The notes under the pieces were generated by a model that was given only the letters and a program-made list of their open reading frames with translations, did not search any database and was not told the origin of the DNA. DNA of 64,000 nt from Chaetoderma sp. LZ-2023a (lineage: Eukaryota; Mollusca; Caudofoveata; Chaetodermatida; Chaetodermatidae), in assembly GCA_034401795.1 (NCBI GenBank), contig CM067374.1, positions 136,614,508-136,678,507 of the forward strand. Direction: 5' to 3'. Shown here one piece after another: positions 1-12,209 of this stretch. The position numbers and the translations under genes were made by a program. Each line of letters begins with the position of its first letter. Position 1 is the first letter of the stretch.

Positions 1-389
1 GATATTATTTCTGTCGCAATTTTGTGTGGGAGGAATGTTGTTGCGGGAATATTTATGTCTCTACCGGTTATTAATTAAGATCGGTAGGTGCTACTAAATG
101 CTGTTGTTGCCGATGTTGAATGTCTCCGTTATGCTGAGTATAACTGAGCAAGTATGTGATGTACGCGCAGTGATGAATTGACGCATCCAGTCTTGAAGGC
201 TGGTGTGTTCTTGTAGGTGTTGTCTGTTGTGTGATGTCCTGACTGCTCATGGGGTAGTACGGTAGGCCTTAATGGATGGGGTGGCCTTTGGATAGGGGGA
301 TGTGGTCATCTCCCATTACGGTTGGTGTCCTGTCGTAATTTTTAGACACCGGGAAAATTCGAGCCGAGAGTCTGCTGAACAGTCTGCTT
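1..389. other. Unassigned flank of the Gypsy relic
   Basis: I see no gene here. The stretch lies beyond the 3' end of the minus-strand Gypsy pol remnant, where the 3' LTR would be expected. I could not match it by eye to the right-hand LTR candidate at 5275-6355, so I leave it unassigned. A run of about 17 G follows at 402-418. Confidence 0.4.
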
Positions 390-762
390 CCCTACTCACC
401 GTGGGGGGGGGGGGGGGTAAAGTTGGTCGGTGCGGTGCGGGATGCCACCTCCTCTGTTGCAGCAGTCTCTCTCATATCTGAAGATTGACGGTCAACAGAC
501 GACGAGTGGAGTGTGAAATCGACTGGGTTGGTGATGTCCGAACTTGGTGTATAGACAAGGGACGTGAATTGGAGTGATGTTGGTGGTGGGACTATTGGAG
601 AGGGTGTCCCTTGGGGGGGTGTGTCGCGATTTCGGGAATTGGTCGGGTACACTTATTGTACGGTTCTGCGGCTCTAGACACGCCAAGGCTTTATCCGGCC
701 TCTTCACTTTCATGCTGTTCACCACATGTTCCACCCCACAGGAAGCATGGCTTGGGTCTGCC

Positions 763-1395
763 TCAGCTTCCACTTGTGGTAACTCTATGATGGGGTGGGG
801 GGGGGGGCAAAGCATGAAGTGGGTGGGAATGATAAGAGATCGGAGGAACAACTTTTCCATCTGGTCCCTTGGACAAAACAAACATGAAATTATTCAGATA
901 CGACTTTCCAGATCGAGTAGAGCCATGCTGAGGAGGGAGAGGGCGAGTACATATCTCGTCATCGTCGTCAGCGTTAGCCGCCTGTTCATCCACATTCTGG
1001 CTTGATAGAACTGGGGCTGAACTAGCACCGCAGTGCTCTGCACTAACTGGGGGAATACTAATTTCTGTAAAAATATCTGTCTGGGTACCGGTGTCACGAG
1101 AAACGCCCAGTCCGAGCTCTGGTGCTGGGTCGTCACTGACACAAGGTTTAAGTCGATCGAAGTGGACGACTGAGGTCAGGCCATCCGAATCACGGATGCA
1201 GTAGGTCACGTCCGACGTCTTACCTACTACCACATAGGAGTCTTTCCACTGGTAACTCAGTTTACTTGGCACGTTTGCAGACCGTCGTGAATCGTGTACC
1301 CAAACCATTCTTCCTGCTTCATATGGATCTCCATGCACTCTCCGGTCGTGCCATGACGTTTGCCACTGGTGTGCAGTGGATAGTGTTTCTCTCAC
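763..1395 (-). pseudogene. Gypsy integrase C-terminal domain (pol tail)
   Basis: This ORF of about 210 aa matches the end of a Gypsy integrase. After an arginine/histidine-rich stretch comes GDPYEAGRMVWVHD, then SKLSYQWKDSYVV and VVHFDRLKPC, which is the usual GPY/F-like or chromo-like fold that closes integrases and may help choose targets. A proline- and acid-rich tail follows. It lies downstream of the integrase core at 1554-1934 in a different frame, so a frameshift or small deletion separates them. I infer that it is not translated as part of a working pol. Confidence 0.75.
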
Positions 1396-1553
1396 TAACT
1401 CATGGGTTCGACATAGAGAGATGGTGAATTTTTCTCCCCTGGTATCCGTGGCATAGCCAGATCCAGGGGTAAGGCTAATTCATGGCCTAACATTAACCGA
1501 GCAGGGGTGTAGCCCGTGGTGGAATGTTCTGAAGTGCGGTAAGCCATGAGTAC

Positions 1554-2126
1554 TTACGGGAGCCATAGGTCCCAATCTCTACAATCAAGACGTGTTTCCT
1601 TGGTAAGCATCTCCGCGAGAGTTCTATTGAATCTCTCTACCATCCCGTCACTCTGGAGGTGGTATGGAGTTGTCCTTGTTTTGACGATATGGAATAATTT
1701 GCAGAGCTTTGAAATGAGCCGGCTCTCAAAATTACTTCCTTGATCGGGGTGCAACTCATAAGGCATACCAAAGCGGCAGAACACATTGCTGGCCAAAACC
1801 TCTGCTACAGTGGATGCCTCTTGGTCTGGCAGAGCAAATGCTTCTATCCACATCGTAAAATAATCTTGTAACACGAGGATGTATTTATTTCCATCATCCG
1901 TTGTATTCAAGGGCCCAAGCACGTCGATAGGCACTCACTCCCACAGTGCACCAACAACCTTAATTTGCGATGGTGCGATATGGTGTTGGCCAACAGCGCG
2001 TTTTTGGCATGGGATCCATTTGGCAACCCATGCCTTGACACTATCGCGAATCCCAATCCAGTGGGATCTCAATTTTATACGGGCAACAGTTCTTTCCACG
2101 GCCCGATGCCCGGCGTTATCGTGTAG
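1554..2126 (-). pseudogene. Gypsy integrase zinc-binding and catalytic core
   Basis: The ORF at 1554-1934 is an rve-type integrase core. It shows the three acidic residues of the DD35E triad in VLQDYFTMW, HPDQGSNFES and GMVERFNRTL, with about 35 residues between the last two. Upstream in coding sense (about 1935-2126) a zinc-binding HHCC region can be read: LHDNAGHRA gives the two histidines, but the expected CxxC is WIPC, so one cysteine has become tryptophan. The role in the family is insertion of the cDNA into host DNA. The lost zinc ligand and the broken frame indicate decay. Confidence 0.8.
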
Positions 2127-2705
2127 TCATTTCAATATAAGTTTACGATAACTTTCCAGGACTACCAAGTGGTCATTAATGTATAGAACGTTATTTATTA
2201 ATTGACGTTCGTCGAACCGCTGGTAATAATATTTTGCCGTGGTGGATATGGGTCTTACCGATTCATTAGGAGGACGTACCCCCTCCTGAATCCACACGTA
2301 TATATTCCATGTCTGCACATCTGTTGTTTGGTGGTGTGCGATTTTCTGCGGATTCCACTCTGCACACCACAATTCGGGGAACTCCGGAGATGGCTGAGTT
2401 GACTGTGTCATGGTGGTGGTCTCTTCGTGTTCAGCTTCCACGCTGATTCTACTAAGGGCGTCGTCATTTCCATGCAATTTTCCGTGATGGTGAACAACGT
2501 TAAAGTTATAGGCCTGCAGGGATTCCTGCCTTCTCGCTACCTGGCCCTCTGGATTTTTTAAGTTTCTGAGCCACCGTAGTGAGGCATGGTCTGTACGGAG
2601 TGTAAAATGGCGCCCGTACAGAAATTGCTTATAACACTTGACGAAATGGACCGCCGCCAATCGTTCTTTTCTTACTTTGCAATGTTCCTGCGGAAGAGAT
2701 TCCAA
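2127..2705 (-). pseudogene. Gypsy RNase H region with linker to integrase
   Basis: The protein reads RKERLAAVHFVKCYKQFLYGR, then TDHASLRWL and DDALSR. These are the middle and end of the RNase H domain of Gypsy pol (the RKELLAVV and RTDHSSLRWL blocks) and the start of the tether to integrase. The first RNase H aspartate block and all of the RT are absent upstream. Instead the sequence joins to a low-complexity His/Pro-rich stretch at about 2700-3380. This places one breakpoint of the internal deletion just before the RKE block. Confidence 0.75.
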
Positions 2706-3387
2706 TGATGCGGTCCATGATAATGGTATTGGAACAGCATCACTCTGTATATATTCCGACTGTTTTCGTATTGCTTCTTGGATGCTTGTGGATGGCTGAG
2801 TGAGGAAAGGCCCAGTTCGTCATCGCTGCTGGTGTGAAAACTGTTGTGAAGACGGAGCTGGTGGTAGCAATGGTGGTGGTGATGTTGCTGTTTCGGTGTA
2901 GGCTGTATTAGTGTAGACGGCTGCACATATGGGATGACGGATACGCTCTACCTGTGCAAGCCATTTCCTACAATGCTTCATAGGATGCTTTGGTGAAGCG
3001 CAGAAGAAACAATGATGATGCCAAGGACGTGCATTCCTCCATTTATGTCGATGCTTGTGGATCCATGATGCGGAGTGAATCGTCTCTCCCGAATCGCTAC
3101 TGTCTGTGGATGCGGAAGATGATGCTGGTGGGGGTGATGTTCTGCATACCACCAGAGGGCACCGAGAATCTAGTGTCTTGGTGGCGGGACGTGATGCTTT
3201 CAAAAACGTTGTCTCAGCGGAGGTGCTACAACCTACCACTGCCATTTTACATAGGAAAGAAGGCTTGTCATGTGTGGAAAAAGAGGGGGATGTCCTTGCT
3301 GCGGATGGGGGAGGCAACGTAGGCACTGACATACGTGAAGTCGTGCATTTTGGTGTCGGTGTGAAAGCTGATTTCTGTGGATGATGG

Positions 3388-4488
3388 TTAGCCACTGAAC
3401 GTTGTTGCGTGAAAGCCGCAGTTGAGCCGGAAGGCGGATATGGGCACCGAAGTGGCTCGTTGTTTCTCCGGTTGCGGTGTGTTATGGTCTGGATCAGGCA
3501 TTGTAGAGGGAGGTCGGTTAGGACACTGCTCCCTCCAATGTCCTGGCTGACCGCATCCAAAACAGGTGTTCGGTGGAGGTGCGGTGTTAGTGGTGTTTGC
3601 TGTCCTAAACTTGGTGGTGGCGAGGTTGGTGCTGAGTGTTGTAATCAAATTAGTGAGTGCGGAGATTTGTTTGTTAATCTCTTCCATCCACTCTCTCATG
3701 TTGCCGTTGTTGTTGTTATTTCGCTGGTTCCCACACCCAGAAGACGGCTCCATTGTACCCTCCTCTATGGGCACGGCCCCTTCCTCCACGCGCTTGATTC
3801 TGACTGGAATTCTGCATATCCCGTGGTGGTGGTGGTGTCTGTGTGGTTGGTGTTGATGATCTGGGGGTGGGGGAGCACTAGCGGGTGGGGCGATAGCTGT
3901 ACCCTCTATCTCGTTGATAGGATGGAGTTGGCGTCGGTTATTCTTTTCCCACTCCAGAAAGTTCTCAATGCGTACCGCAGTTGCCGTTAATTGGGCCAAA
4001 CTTCCGTTGACGCCGAGAAACAGTTTTTCTTTCAGGGCAGGTTCATCGCTTAATGCATCGATGAAGGTGTCTAAATGCAAATGTATCACGCCATCCGTAT
4101 TGGTGCTCGGATAGGCGTGGCTGACTAGCCTCCTAATTCGGCTAGCTAACTCAGGAAGAGTTTCTCCCGCGCATCGTCGAAGATTTTTAAATTGAAGACG
4201 ACTCGTTTCTCCGAGGGCCATGTCGCCAAATCGCTCAGTTAGTGCTCGTTCCAACTGTGTGTAGGTGGGTGTGTAATCCGTTCCCAGATCCGCAAGAACT
4301 TGAAGGGCTTTTCTGGAAAGTTTTGCGGCGAGATATTCACCCATTTGTCGACCATCCCAATGGTTAGTTCGACTTATGATCTCGAACTGTATCTTATAAT
4401 TGGTCCAGTCATTCTCCCCACTAAATTCTGGAGGGAGGATGACTCGGCCAAGACCGCGGGAAGAATTCAGTGGTTGAAATCCAGGTGG
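3388..4488 (-). pseudogene. Gypsy gag: capsid-like domain and CCHC zinc knuckle
   Basis: The open frame holds a retrotransposon gag core (FSGENDWTNYKIQFEI, AAKLSRKALQVL, ALTERFGD), then a His/Pro-rich linker and a nucleocapsid zinc knuckle CFGCGQPGHWREQCP (C-x2-C-x4-H-x4-C). The first ATG of the long ORF is at 4344, but the gag homology continues in frame upstream to about 4488, so the true start is further 5'. In the family this protein packages element RNA in the particle. The final residues run into unrelated frame, and no protease follows. Confidence 0.75.
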
Positions 4489-4648
4489 TGCGGGTATCTG
4501 GGAAGTTTATGACTGTACTGAGTTTGGTCGTAGTGCAGATGGTGGTAGTGTCGGGGTTTCTCGTCGATGCCGATGCCGAGGAGCCAGGACATGCGTACTC
4601 CAATTTAATGAGTCGGCCCCTTTTGTAGAGCCATAGACTGGCATGGGT

Positions 4649-5056
4649 CTATGGCGGGAGGTGGATTATTGTGAAGATCGCACGGTCATTCCTCCCAAGG
4701 TGAGGACTGGCGTTCCTCATATGGTGGTGGTGCTGTCGGCTGACGGTCATGATGTGTCGCATGACTGATATACCGGCGAAACAGTGGTGCCAATTCCTCC
4801 CGATATTGCCGCGGTAATCCCCTTGAGTACAGTGTTTCACTAGAAGGGGGCGGTGCGGGAGGTTGTCTATGTTGTGGATTATCACCCGACCATAAAGTTT
4901 CGGTAGATGACACGGGTGAACGATAGTAGTCTGAAGGGCTATACATATGCCCGTACTCAGGTCTTTGTCGAAGTCATCCACGATTCGACCCTGTTGGTGT
5001 TGGCCTGTCGCGGATGTCTGATATGGTTCTGAATGCTGTTCCCGCCTGTGAGGCAT
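4649..5056 (-). pseudogene. Gypsy gag N-terminal or leader region, frame-broken
   Basis: Two overlapping minus-strand frames (4649-5056 and 4686-4946) give proline-, serine- and arginine-rich protein without a recognised fold. They lie between the primer-binding site and the gag core in the right orientation, so they probably encode the disordered gag N-terminus with a frameshift. This assignment is inferred from position only. Confidence 0.4.
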
Positions 5057-5249
5057 CTCGAAAGGTGCCGTCGCTAACAGGCTAAAACAGGTTATAGTGC
5101 AGAGTTGTTGATTCCGCTGAGCATGTGTGCTGAGAATCCGTCACATGAGGCTACCTCACGATCGAGTGAGTCCTCGCTAAATGGAGATGGTATTGAAGTA
5201 AGCTCACTGTATGGTGTAGGCATGAGTTCGCTACACGTTACTGATGTTC

Positions 5250-5272
5250 TTCGAGCCCCACATCTGGCACCA
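5250..5272 (-). promoter_or_regulatory. tRNA primer-binding site of the Gypsy element
   Basis: Read on the plus strand, these 23 bases have the layout of a tRNA 3' end: a 7-base T loop (TTCGAGC), a 5-base T-stem arm (CCCAC), a 7-base acceptor arm (ATCTGGC), a discriminator A, and CCA. On the coding (minus) strand the site therefore starts TGGTGCCAGAT and would pair with that tRNA to prime minus-strand cDNA. It lies two bases inside the LTR candidate, where a PBS belongs. I did not assign the tRNA isotype. Confidence 0.75.
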
Positions 5273-5274
5273 CT

Positions 5275-6355
5275 TGTAGCTCACCGGGTAGGGTCGGGCC
5301 GTTCCGATGTAGTATGTCGACTCGCCACACCACAAGTGCATGACGAGTGATGAAGCTGGTTAGCATCCAGTCTCGGGGTGACAGACCTTGTACGAGACTG
5401 CCCTGCGGGAAACAAAAACCGGCTCCTAAGGCCGGTGGAACTCAATCATTCCGGTGGGGCCATGCGACCATCGTCGCGAACAGTAAACACAACTGTCTCA
5501 TCCCACGAGTTTGTGTCACTAGTATGCCTGTCCATAGGAATTTTCGTGATCTATGGACTTGCAAGATTTGATTTGGTGACCTAAAAATATAAGTCTATAC
5601 AATGAGTTTACCTAAACACTTAAAATATGCTAGATAAAACTACAATAAGAGCATAGGAAAATACGAGACATACAGACAGGTAGATGAACTTTTAAATTTA
5701 AACATGGGTCTCCCGGAGGTACCACACAGACTCGTAGGTCCGCAGAGGTATCCCCGCAAGGGAGGCTCCCATACACGAGAGTTAACTAGTTAATTTAATA
5801 AAAGTTATTATACCTCTAAGCTGAAAGGAAGAAGGTTATCTCAGACGAAAAGTGATGTGCCTCACGCAGGCACTACTCCTAGTGCAAGTTTTGGGTAAGG
5901 AGTATTATCCTGGCTTGGACAGTCATCGCTGAATCCTTGCGAGAGGCAAGTGCCTCGCATGGGCCTCCGTCTCAGGAAGGTGTCGCCACTGCTTAAAGCG
6001 GAAGAAGAAAAGTAGGTAAAAATGGGCCTACCCTAATATTTCAATCAAAAATGCTTTAGAAAGAAAAGACCATACCTAGTGAGATTATGACTATTGGGAT
6101 GCGCACTGTTGTACGTGAAGACGGGACGAAGGGATGGATTCCCTTGTCACCATCTTGTGTAGTTCTTGGTTTGCTGTATTAGTAGTTGCCGCTTTATTTC
6201 TGCTGGCCTTCTGCTTTGCTTAATTCCTTTTAGTTGTATTTAGAATGAGAATTAGTTTAGGCCGCAACTGGCTGATATCTACCTAGCTATTTGATATGGC
6301 TGTCACGGAGAACAGATGTCCCAAAGACATCAATATTAGTGACAGCGCTCCTACA
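5275..6355 (-). repeat. Probable 5' LTR of the Gypsy element
   Basis: The left edge next to the PBS is TGTAGC, and the first matching inverted end found outward is CTACA at 6351-6355, giving TGTAG...CTACA termini and a length of 1081 bp. The edge at 5275 is supported by the PBS. The edge at 6355 rests only on the short inverted end. The partner LTR is not recognised at the other side, so length and identity remain tentative. Confidence 0.4.
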
Positions 6356-6913
6356 TGTTACGTAGCAGGATCTCCGAACTGGATAGGAATCCGGACATCC
6401 CACCCCGCAACCACATATAACATTACAAGACATGGGTTACATTTCACAAAAGCATTATTAGACCATTTCTCCTATCGTTATGGTGGGGGTATATATATGT
6501 ATATATTAGTGCTGCTAATTTTTTATTATCTAGGTATTCGATTAATCAACAGTTCAATCGATCAGTTATACTTCTGAACAGTGTAAACCCAACAGGGACT
6601 AAGGTAGCATCTCGGTTTTATGTTTCCAGTGTATGTGTATGTATGGGCGGGTGGGAGCTATGAGGTGGGCGTGGGCATAGTTGTTTAGTAAGGAACAGTG
6701 CTGAACATTGTCAACATAGTTTACTTTATTACCTAAGAATATAGTTCAGAAAATGTATGATTTCATGAAATATAAGTCAAATACAATATAGAATGTGTGC
6801 TGGCGATAGGCCTACATCACGTTACTCTCATGTTATTTATGTTATTTTAACATGACCACCGCGCGCTATTCAGATTATCAACAGCTGGCATTTGCTGCCT
6901 TTATTAAGCAGGA

Positions 6914-6916
<3 letters not shown>
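6356..6916. other. AT-rich spacer
   Basis: I see no supported gene. There are only short chance ORFs and no recognisable domain. Confidence 0.5.

Positions 6917-6993
<77 letters not shown>
6917..6993. repeat. (TA)n microsatellite
   Basis: An uninterrupted TA dinucleotide tract of about 77 bp. Confidence 0.95.
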
Positions 6994-7860
<867 letters not shown>

Positions 7861-7884
7861 AACGCAGAGTCACTGATGAATAAA

Positions 7885-8565
7885 TGATACAAACTAATGG
7901 TACTTATTGGTGAACACAACCAAGATATTGTCGCCATGACAGAAGTATTACCAAAGAATGTGAAGGATCTGATTGGCCCATCAGAATTACACATGGACGG
8001 TTACGATTTGTTCAACAATATTGAATCAAATGATATATGTAGAAGAGGCATTTGTATTTACACCAAACAAACGCTAAGCTTTGTAGAAACCAGTACCAGC
8101 ACAGATGCAACAGAATCATTATGGGTAGATTCAAAGCTTAAATAATTAAAGCTTAAAGATAGTGAAAGCATCCTCGTTGGGTGCATCTCTAGGTCACCCA
8201 ACAACACTACAACCAATGACAGAAACATAGAAACATAGAAGATCTCCTAAAGCATATATGACACAACTAAAACACAGTCTCTTACTTTTTATGGGTGACT
8301 TTAATCAACTGGACAGACTGCACTTCACAGACTGATGCAAATCACTCTGCTAGTAGATTCCTGGACTGCGTGCGAGATTATTTCCATCACCAACATGTAC
8401 AGAACCCTACCCACTTTACAGCCACTGATAAAACCAATGTACTTGACATGATTCTGGCCAACAAAGAGGAAATGGTAGGTTACATCCAGTATTTACAACC
8501 AGTCGAGCCATCACAACTGCCTACTCTTCCAAGTACCTTTACAATCCCACTACAGATTATACTTT
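7885..8565 (+). pseudogene. LINE endonuclease domain fragment (CR1-like)
   Basis: The reading starts with HNQDIVAMTEVLPKN, then DGYDLFNN and RRGICIYTK. This is the N-terminal half of the APE-type endonuclease of CR1-group LINEs, including the E of the ITE block. After a frameshift near 8145 the next block reads GCISRSPNN and then LLFMGDFN (catalytic GDFN). It continues as THFTATDKTNVLDMILANKE, corresponding to the TR...S.LDL block that precedes the SDH motif. The protein then breaks off near 8560 without the final SDH and without RT. It is a 3'-truncated, frameshifted fragment. Confidence 0.75.
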
Positions 8566-8818
8566 ATTATTAACTCAATATGTTTTATCTTATCAAAACA
8601 TTTAAGAAAATTAATATAGTCTAATAATAGGATTTTAGATAGCTTTTATTCAAATATTCTACATAGTCTTAGTGTGTTGTTTTATTCTGTATTTGTTTAT
8701 TTTACTCTCCGTCGTTTATTACATGATTTTGTTTATTTTACGTTCCTTTGTTATTATCTGATCTTAACCGTTACCACTTCAGTGGGTTCTGCTATTAAGA
8801 GAAGGATAATTAATTATT
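8566..8818. other. Spacer between two LINE fragments
   Basis: No feature is seen. The sequence is AT-rich and uninformative. Confidence 0.4.
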
Positions 8819-9462
8819 GGAGGCGGAAGCATACAGTATCCAAACGGACAACATGAGTCAGCTGCCATACTGACAGGCAAACACTGCACAAACTACAGAG
8901 CTGAAGCACTGGTTCATGCAGCTAATACCATCAGCAGAACAGCAGACCCTATTTGCACAGATTGTCTTTTTATCTGATGCCGCGCTCCGTCCTTGAGGCT
9001 ATCACCAAAGGTAAGCTGCCACAACTTGAAGAAGCACTACAAACCATCAAAGGCTTTCGGATAGCACTGCAGTGGATCCCCTCACACTGTGGAGTCCAAT
9101 GAATTGAGGAAGCAGACAAGATGGCAAAGGTGGGCGCAGAAGAGAATCAGACAGAAAACATGAAGACTATCATCAAGTCACTCTATAGAACACCTCAATC
9201 AGAAGATGCCTACCATCATCTCTCGAGGCCAGAGCAAGTGCCAATTTTTCGTCTCAGAACTGGACACAACAGACTAAACCAACACATGTACAGGCGGTTC
9301 CACCTTACGACATCGCCCGCTTGTCCTTGTGGAGAAGCAGAACAGACCACAGAGCACATACTTCAATGTTGCATTACGTATCAGCTGCTGAGAGAAGAGA
9401 TCTGGCCTTTGTCAACCTCTTTTCTTGAAAAGCTGTATGGGCCTGTGGAAGAACTGCAGTAA
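8819..9462 (+). pseudogene. LINE RNase H domain with CPCG tail
   Basis: The first part reads GGGSIQYPNGQHESA, then NYRAEAL, which carries the RNase H glutamate block. After a frameshift near 8960 comes VFLSDA with the catalytic Asp, and then ALQWIPSHCGV and EEADKMAKVGA, the conserved C-terminal RNase H block. An open frame at 9121-9462 continues with IFRLRTGHNRLNQHM and the Cys/His tail CPCGEAEQTTEHILQCC found at the end of many I/Jockey-group pol proteins. The RT itself is absent. Stops and a frameshift make it a pseudogene. The family differs from the CR1 copies elsewhere in the window, which lack RNase H. Confidence 0.8.
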
Positions 9463-9829
9463 ACCACAGATTTCATCTTGAGAACGGCTCTCCAAGTGTG
9501 ATACCAGCGATCGAAAAGAATAAGAAAAGAATTGGCTATTAAATTGTTCTATTTTAGTAAAAAATATTTGAGAAAGTCTACATGACATTGCTTCGAATAA
9601 CATAAATTCATGGAATAATATTGTTGAATATCACCAATATTTATAATTATAAGAAATTATGCTATTAATCAATTTGTCATGTTTCCCCCTAACCTTGATG
9701 GCTTTCCGAACAAAAGGAATAACAATGTAGCATTTTCTGAAAATATTTACTGCCAAATTTTCAGAACATGGATTGCATACAAGGGTCATAGTATTGGGGA
9801 GGTTTTATTAGAGGGGCTCCTCTCATCAT
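9463..9829. other. Spacer
   Basis: No feature is seen. Confidence 0.4.
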
Positions 9830-9857
9830 GGTGGTGGTGGTGGTGGTGGTGGTGGTG

Positions 9858-9921
<64 letters not shown>
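9830..9921. repeat. Compound microsatellite (TGG)n-(GTGC)n
   Basis: About nine TGG units run directly into about sixteen GTGC units. The open frame through it (Trp run, then Cys-Val-Arg-Ala repeats) is a by-product of the repeat. Confidence 0.95.
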
Positions 9922-10379
9922 TATTGGGGTGGAGGTGTCCTCCCCCATAAAGTTTTGAAATCTAGATGCTCCCAGAGAGTGTCTCACACATTTCTGAATG
10001 TAAATCTACATCGGAGAATTGGCTAGATTCAGCAGATTGCTTTTCAGTCTCATTTCGAAAAATACGTGACTAATAGAGTTTGCAGGAACAATTGCACCCG
10101 GGTCTCTGTGAATATGTATTTCAATGATTTAATTTTTTCCAAAGGTGGTGAGGTCTTATAGAACTCTCATACATAGAAGGAGCATTAGCTAATCTGCTCT
10201 ATGCAATGCATTGAATTCACCGCCCGCCACATTGGTGCCACTCAGTCTGACAGTTAATAATAGACAGTAATAAAACTAAGCATATTAATCAGGTTGCACA
10301 ATCTATATCTGCTATATCAATGATGAAATGTCATAAAATCTAATACATGTTACTTTTAAAAACATTTTGTCTGCAAGTA

Positions 10380-10765
10380 TGTGTCTTAATATTGACTAAA
10401 TGACAAAAAGTTGTTGCAACCATAAAACTGTTATAAACAGAACACTGGCGTATCAAGAAGGTTGTCATGCCCATAATACTGTTGAAAACAAATAACTGCG
10501 ACATATAGAAACAATGGCATCACACTAAACATTTGCTATCTAGTCAATATAGCTACTGCGTCAATAAAGCTGTTGCAAAATTAGCCTATAAAGATATCCC
10601 ATTCATAAAATTCTTGCAAGCAGAAATCGGTTGCATCCACAACGTTGTTGCATTCAAAGCTGTTGCGAAAATAAAGCTGCAGAACTCAGAGATGTTGCAA
10701 ATAGAATACTGTTACAGGTAGAGTAACACACAGAATGACGTTGCATTCACAAAGTTGCTGCAAAT
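10380..10765. repeat. Degenerate short-period repeat, core GCTGTTGCAAA
   Basis: Variants of AAAGCTGTTGCAAAT recur every 15-25 bases, for example near 10409, 10565, 10640, 10657 and 10750. The spacing is irregular and units are diverged. A few similar units reappear at 11432-11482. It has no coding interpretation. Confidence 0.6.
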
Positions 10766-11065
10766 TTTCTGTGAGTAGGGACAGCAATAACAGCAACACC
10801 AGTGGCAGTAAAATCAGTAACAGCAATAGTAAAAACTGCAACAGCATCGAATTGAATGATGCTGAATATGTAAAAGCCATGGACAGTAGCAAATGGCAAT
10901 TATCCCTCGTGTAACATAATGTCAGCAGTAAATCAATACTATATATCCTTTCTGGGAGTTATATCAATAAACTTGTCAAGACTGTAGTGCTAATTTCAAG
11001 GCAAATTTCATTCTAAAATCCATGCGAAGCCGACTCCAAAATGAATGCAATATTATATGCAATTG

Positions 11066-11132
11066 GTTTTAAAATATTTTGATTGAAAGTTGCTGCTGTT
11101 GTGAGTAGCAACAACTTTCAGTCAAATTGTTT
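11066..11132. repeat. Hairpin repeat, family 2
   Basis: The arms TTTGATTGAAAGTTGCTGCT and TAGCAACAACTTTCAGTCAAA can fold into a stem with a loop of about 8 bases. Related palindromes occur near 11960, 42230, 43780, 45250 and 45470. Confidence 0.7.
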
Positions 11133-11221
11133 TCAAAGTTATCATCATGATTCTTACTATGCCTTGTGGAATTACCACAATAATCATACGAGGACCAGCA
11201 TTGGTCTAATTACATGACAGC

Positions 11222-11343
11222 TGTTGCTGATGTCATTGTCATCATCGCCATCAACATTGACATTGTCATTAACATTTACATAGTCATCACGATTGTCGTT
11301 GTCATCATTAGTACATAATGAAATTATTATTAATATTATTATT

Positions 11344-11393
<50 letters not shown>

Positions 11394-11394
11394 C
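11222..11394. repeat. Trinucleotide-rich tract ending in (TTG)n
   Basis: An imperfect GTC/ATC/ATT-rich stretch leads into ATT repeats and then about 16 TTG units (11345-11393). It is low complexity and not coding. Confidence 0.9.
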
Positions 11395-11608
11395 TTCAGG
11401 TGCAGGTTGGTATTCACACACCCATGGACAATTAAAGCTGCTGCAACAAGAATGCAATTGCGTTGCAAATAATAAAGCTGTTAAATTTATTAACTCTTTT
11501 ACCGACTAATTCCCCCATATCTCATTTTCAAGGCAACCATACAAGAAAACTGTTGAAAATTCGAAATTAACTTTTCTAGAAGCCAACAACGGCTTCCAGT
11601 CAAATCAA

Positions 11609-11700
11609 GAGAAGACTATTTTTGAAAATTTACAACTAGAATGACTGCCTCGCTTATCGCGCCTGCCATTCCAGTGGTAGATTTTCATAAATAGTCTTCT
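11609..11700. repeat. Palindromic repeat, family 1 (copy at 11.6 kb)
   Basis: This is an inverted repeat of about 92 bp starting GAAGACTATTTTTGAAAATTT and ending in its complement. The inner arms are variants of CTGGAATGACTGGCTC. It is the same family as the copies listed at 28-31 kb and inside the hAT element. Confidence 0.8.
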
Positions 11701-11954
11701 CATGGCTCTGCAAATGGGCATTTCTCAAGACCCCTACAGAACCGTTTTTGGCTAATATGAGTGCTAAAGGATTAAATAGCATTCAATACAGATTATCTAA
11801 CAGACTTTATCATTAACCCTATATAACTATTTTTTATGAGGCTACACAGCCACATCGGCCATAAATATATATGTCAATTTGTCAAGGGCATAATGAAACA
11901 GACATCTCATTCTAAATTCCATGGACACCTATTTTCAAGAGAGTTAAATATATG

Positions 11955-12045
11955 AAATACCATATTTAGTTTGAAAACATTTTGACTGAAACTCTTCCTA
12001 CCTTCAGTGAAAACAACTTTCAATCAAATTGGTTTAAAAATAATT
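11955..12045. repeat. Hairpin repeat, family 2 (second copy)
   Basis: The segment reads TTTTGACTGAAA, then a loop of about 30 bases, then TTTCAATCAAAT, flanked by the same AAATATTTT-like outer sequence as the copy at 11.07 kb. Confidence 0.55.
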
Positions 12046-12209
12046 AACCAGATGAGCAATGAGTTAGAAACTCATCATGTGTATTTGTAGCACGGCCGAA
12101 CTGGACGGGTGCTGACCGTCCCAGCAAAGCTGGGTTCAGAACGGCCACTCCGGATTCGTTCCAAGCACACACCTCTGGGTAGGATAGTATGCGTACATAA
12201 GCCCTATGA

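Larger units (their letters stand above)
390..6355 (-). mobile_element. Gypsy-type LTR retrotransposon, internally deleted
   Basis: On the minus strand, reading from high to low coordinates, there is a probable 5' LTR, a tRNA primer-binding site, gag with a zinc knuckle, the RNase H region, and integrase with zinc-binding, catalytic and C-terminal domains. This order (RNase H before integrase) is that of Gypsy/Metaviridae. The roughly 680 bp between the gag zinc knuckle and RNase H are too short for protease plus reverse transcriptase. I see no YxDD box and no clear D(T/S)G protease motif, so the middle of pol appears deleted. Frameshifts break gag and pol. No env-like ORF is seen. The copy looks incapable of moving by itself. 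Confidence 0.85.

Noticed and set aside
1-389. 3' LTR of the Gypsy element
   Set aside because: No visible alignment with the 5' LTR candidate at 5275-6355; left unassigned.
9679-10026. ORF with Trp run and Cys-Val-Arg-Ala repeats
   Set aside because: Produced by the (TGG)n-(GTGC)n microsatellite.
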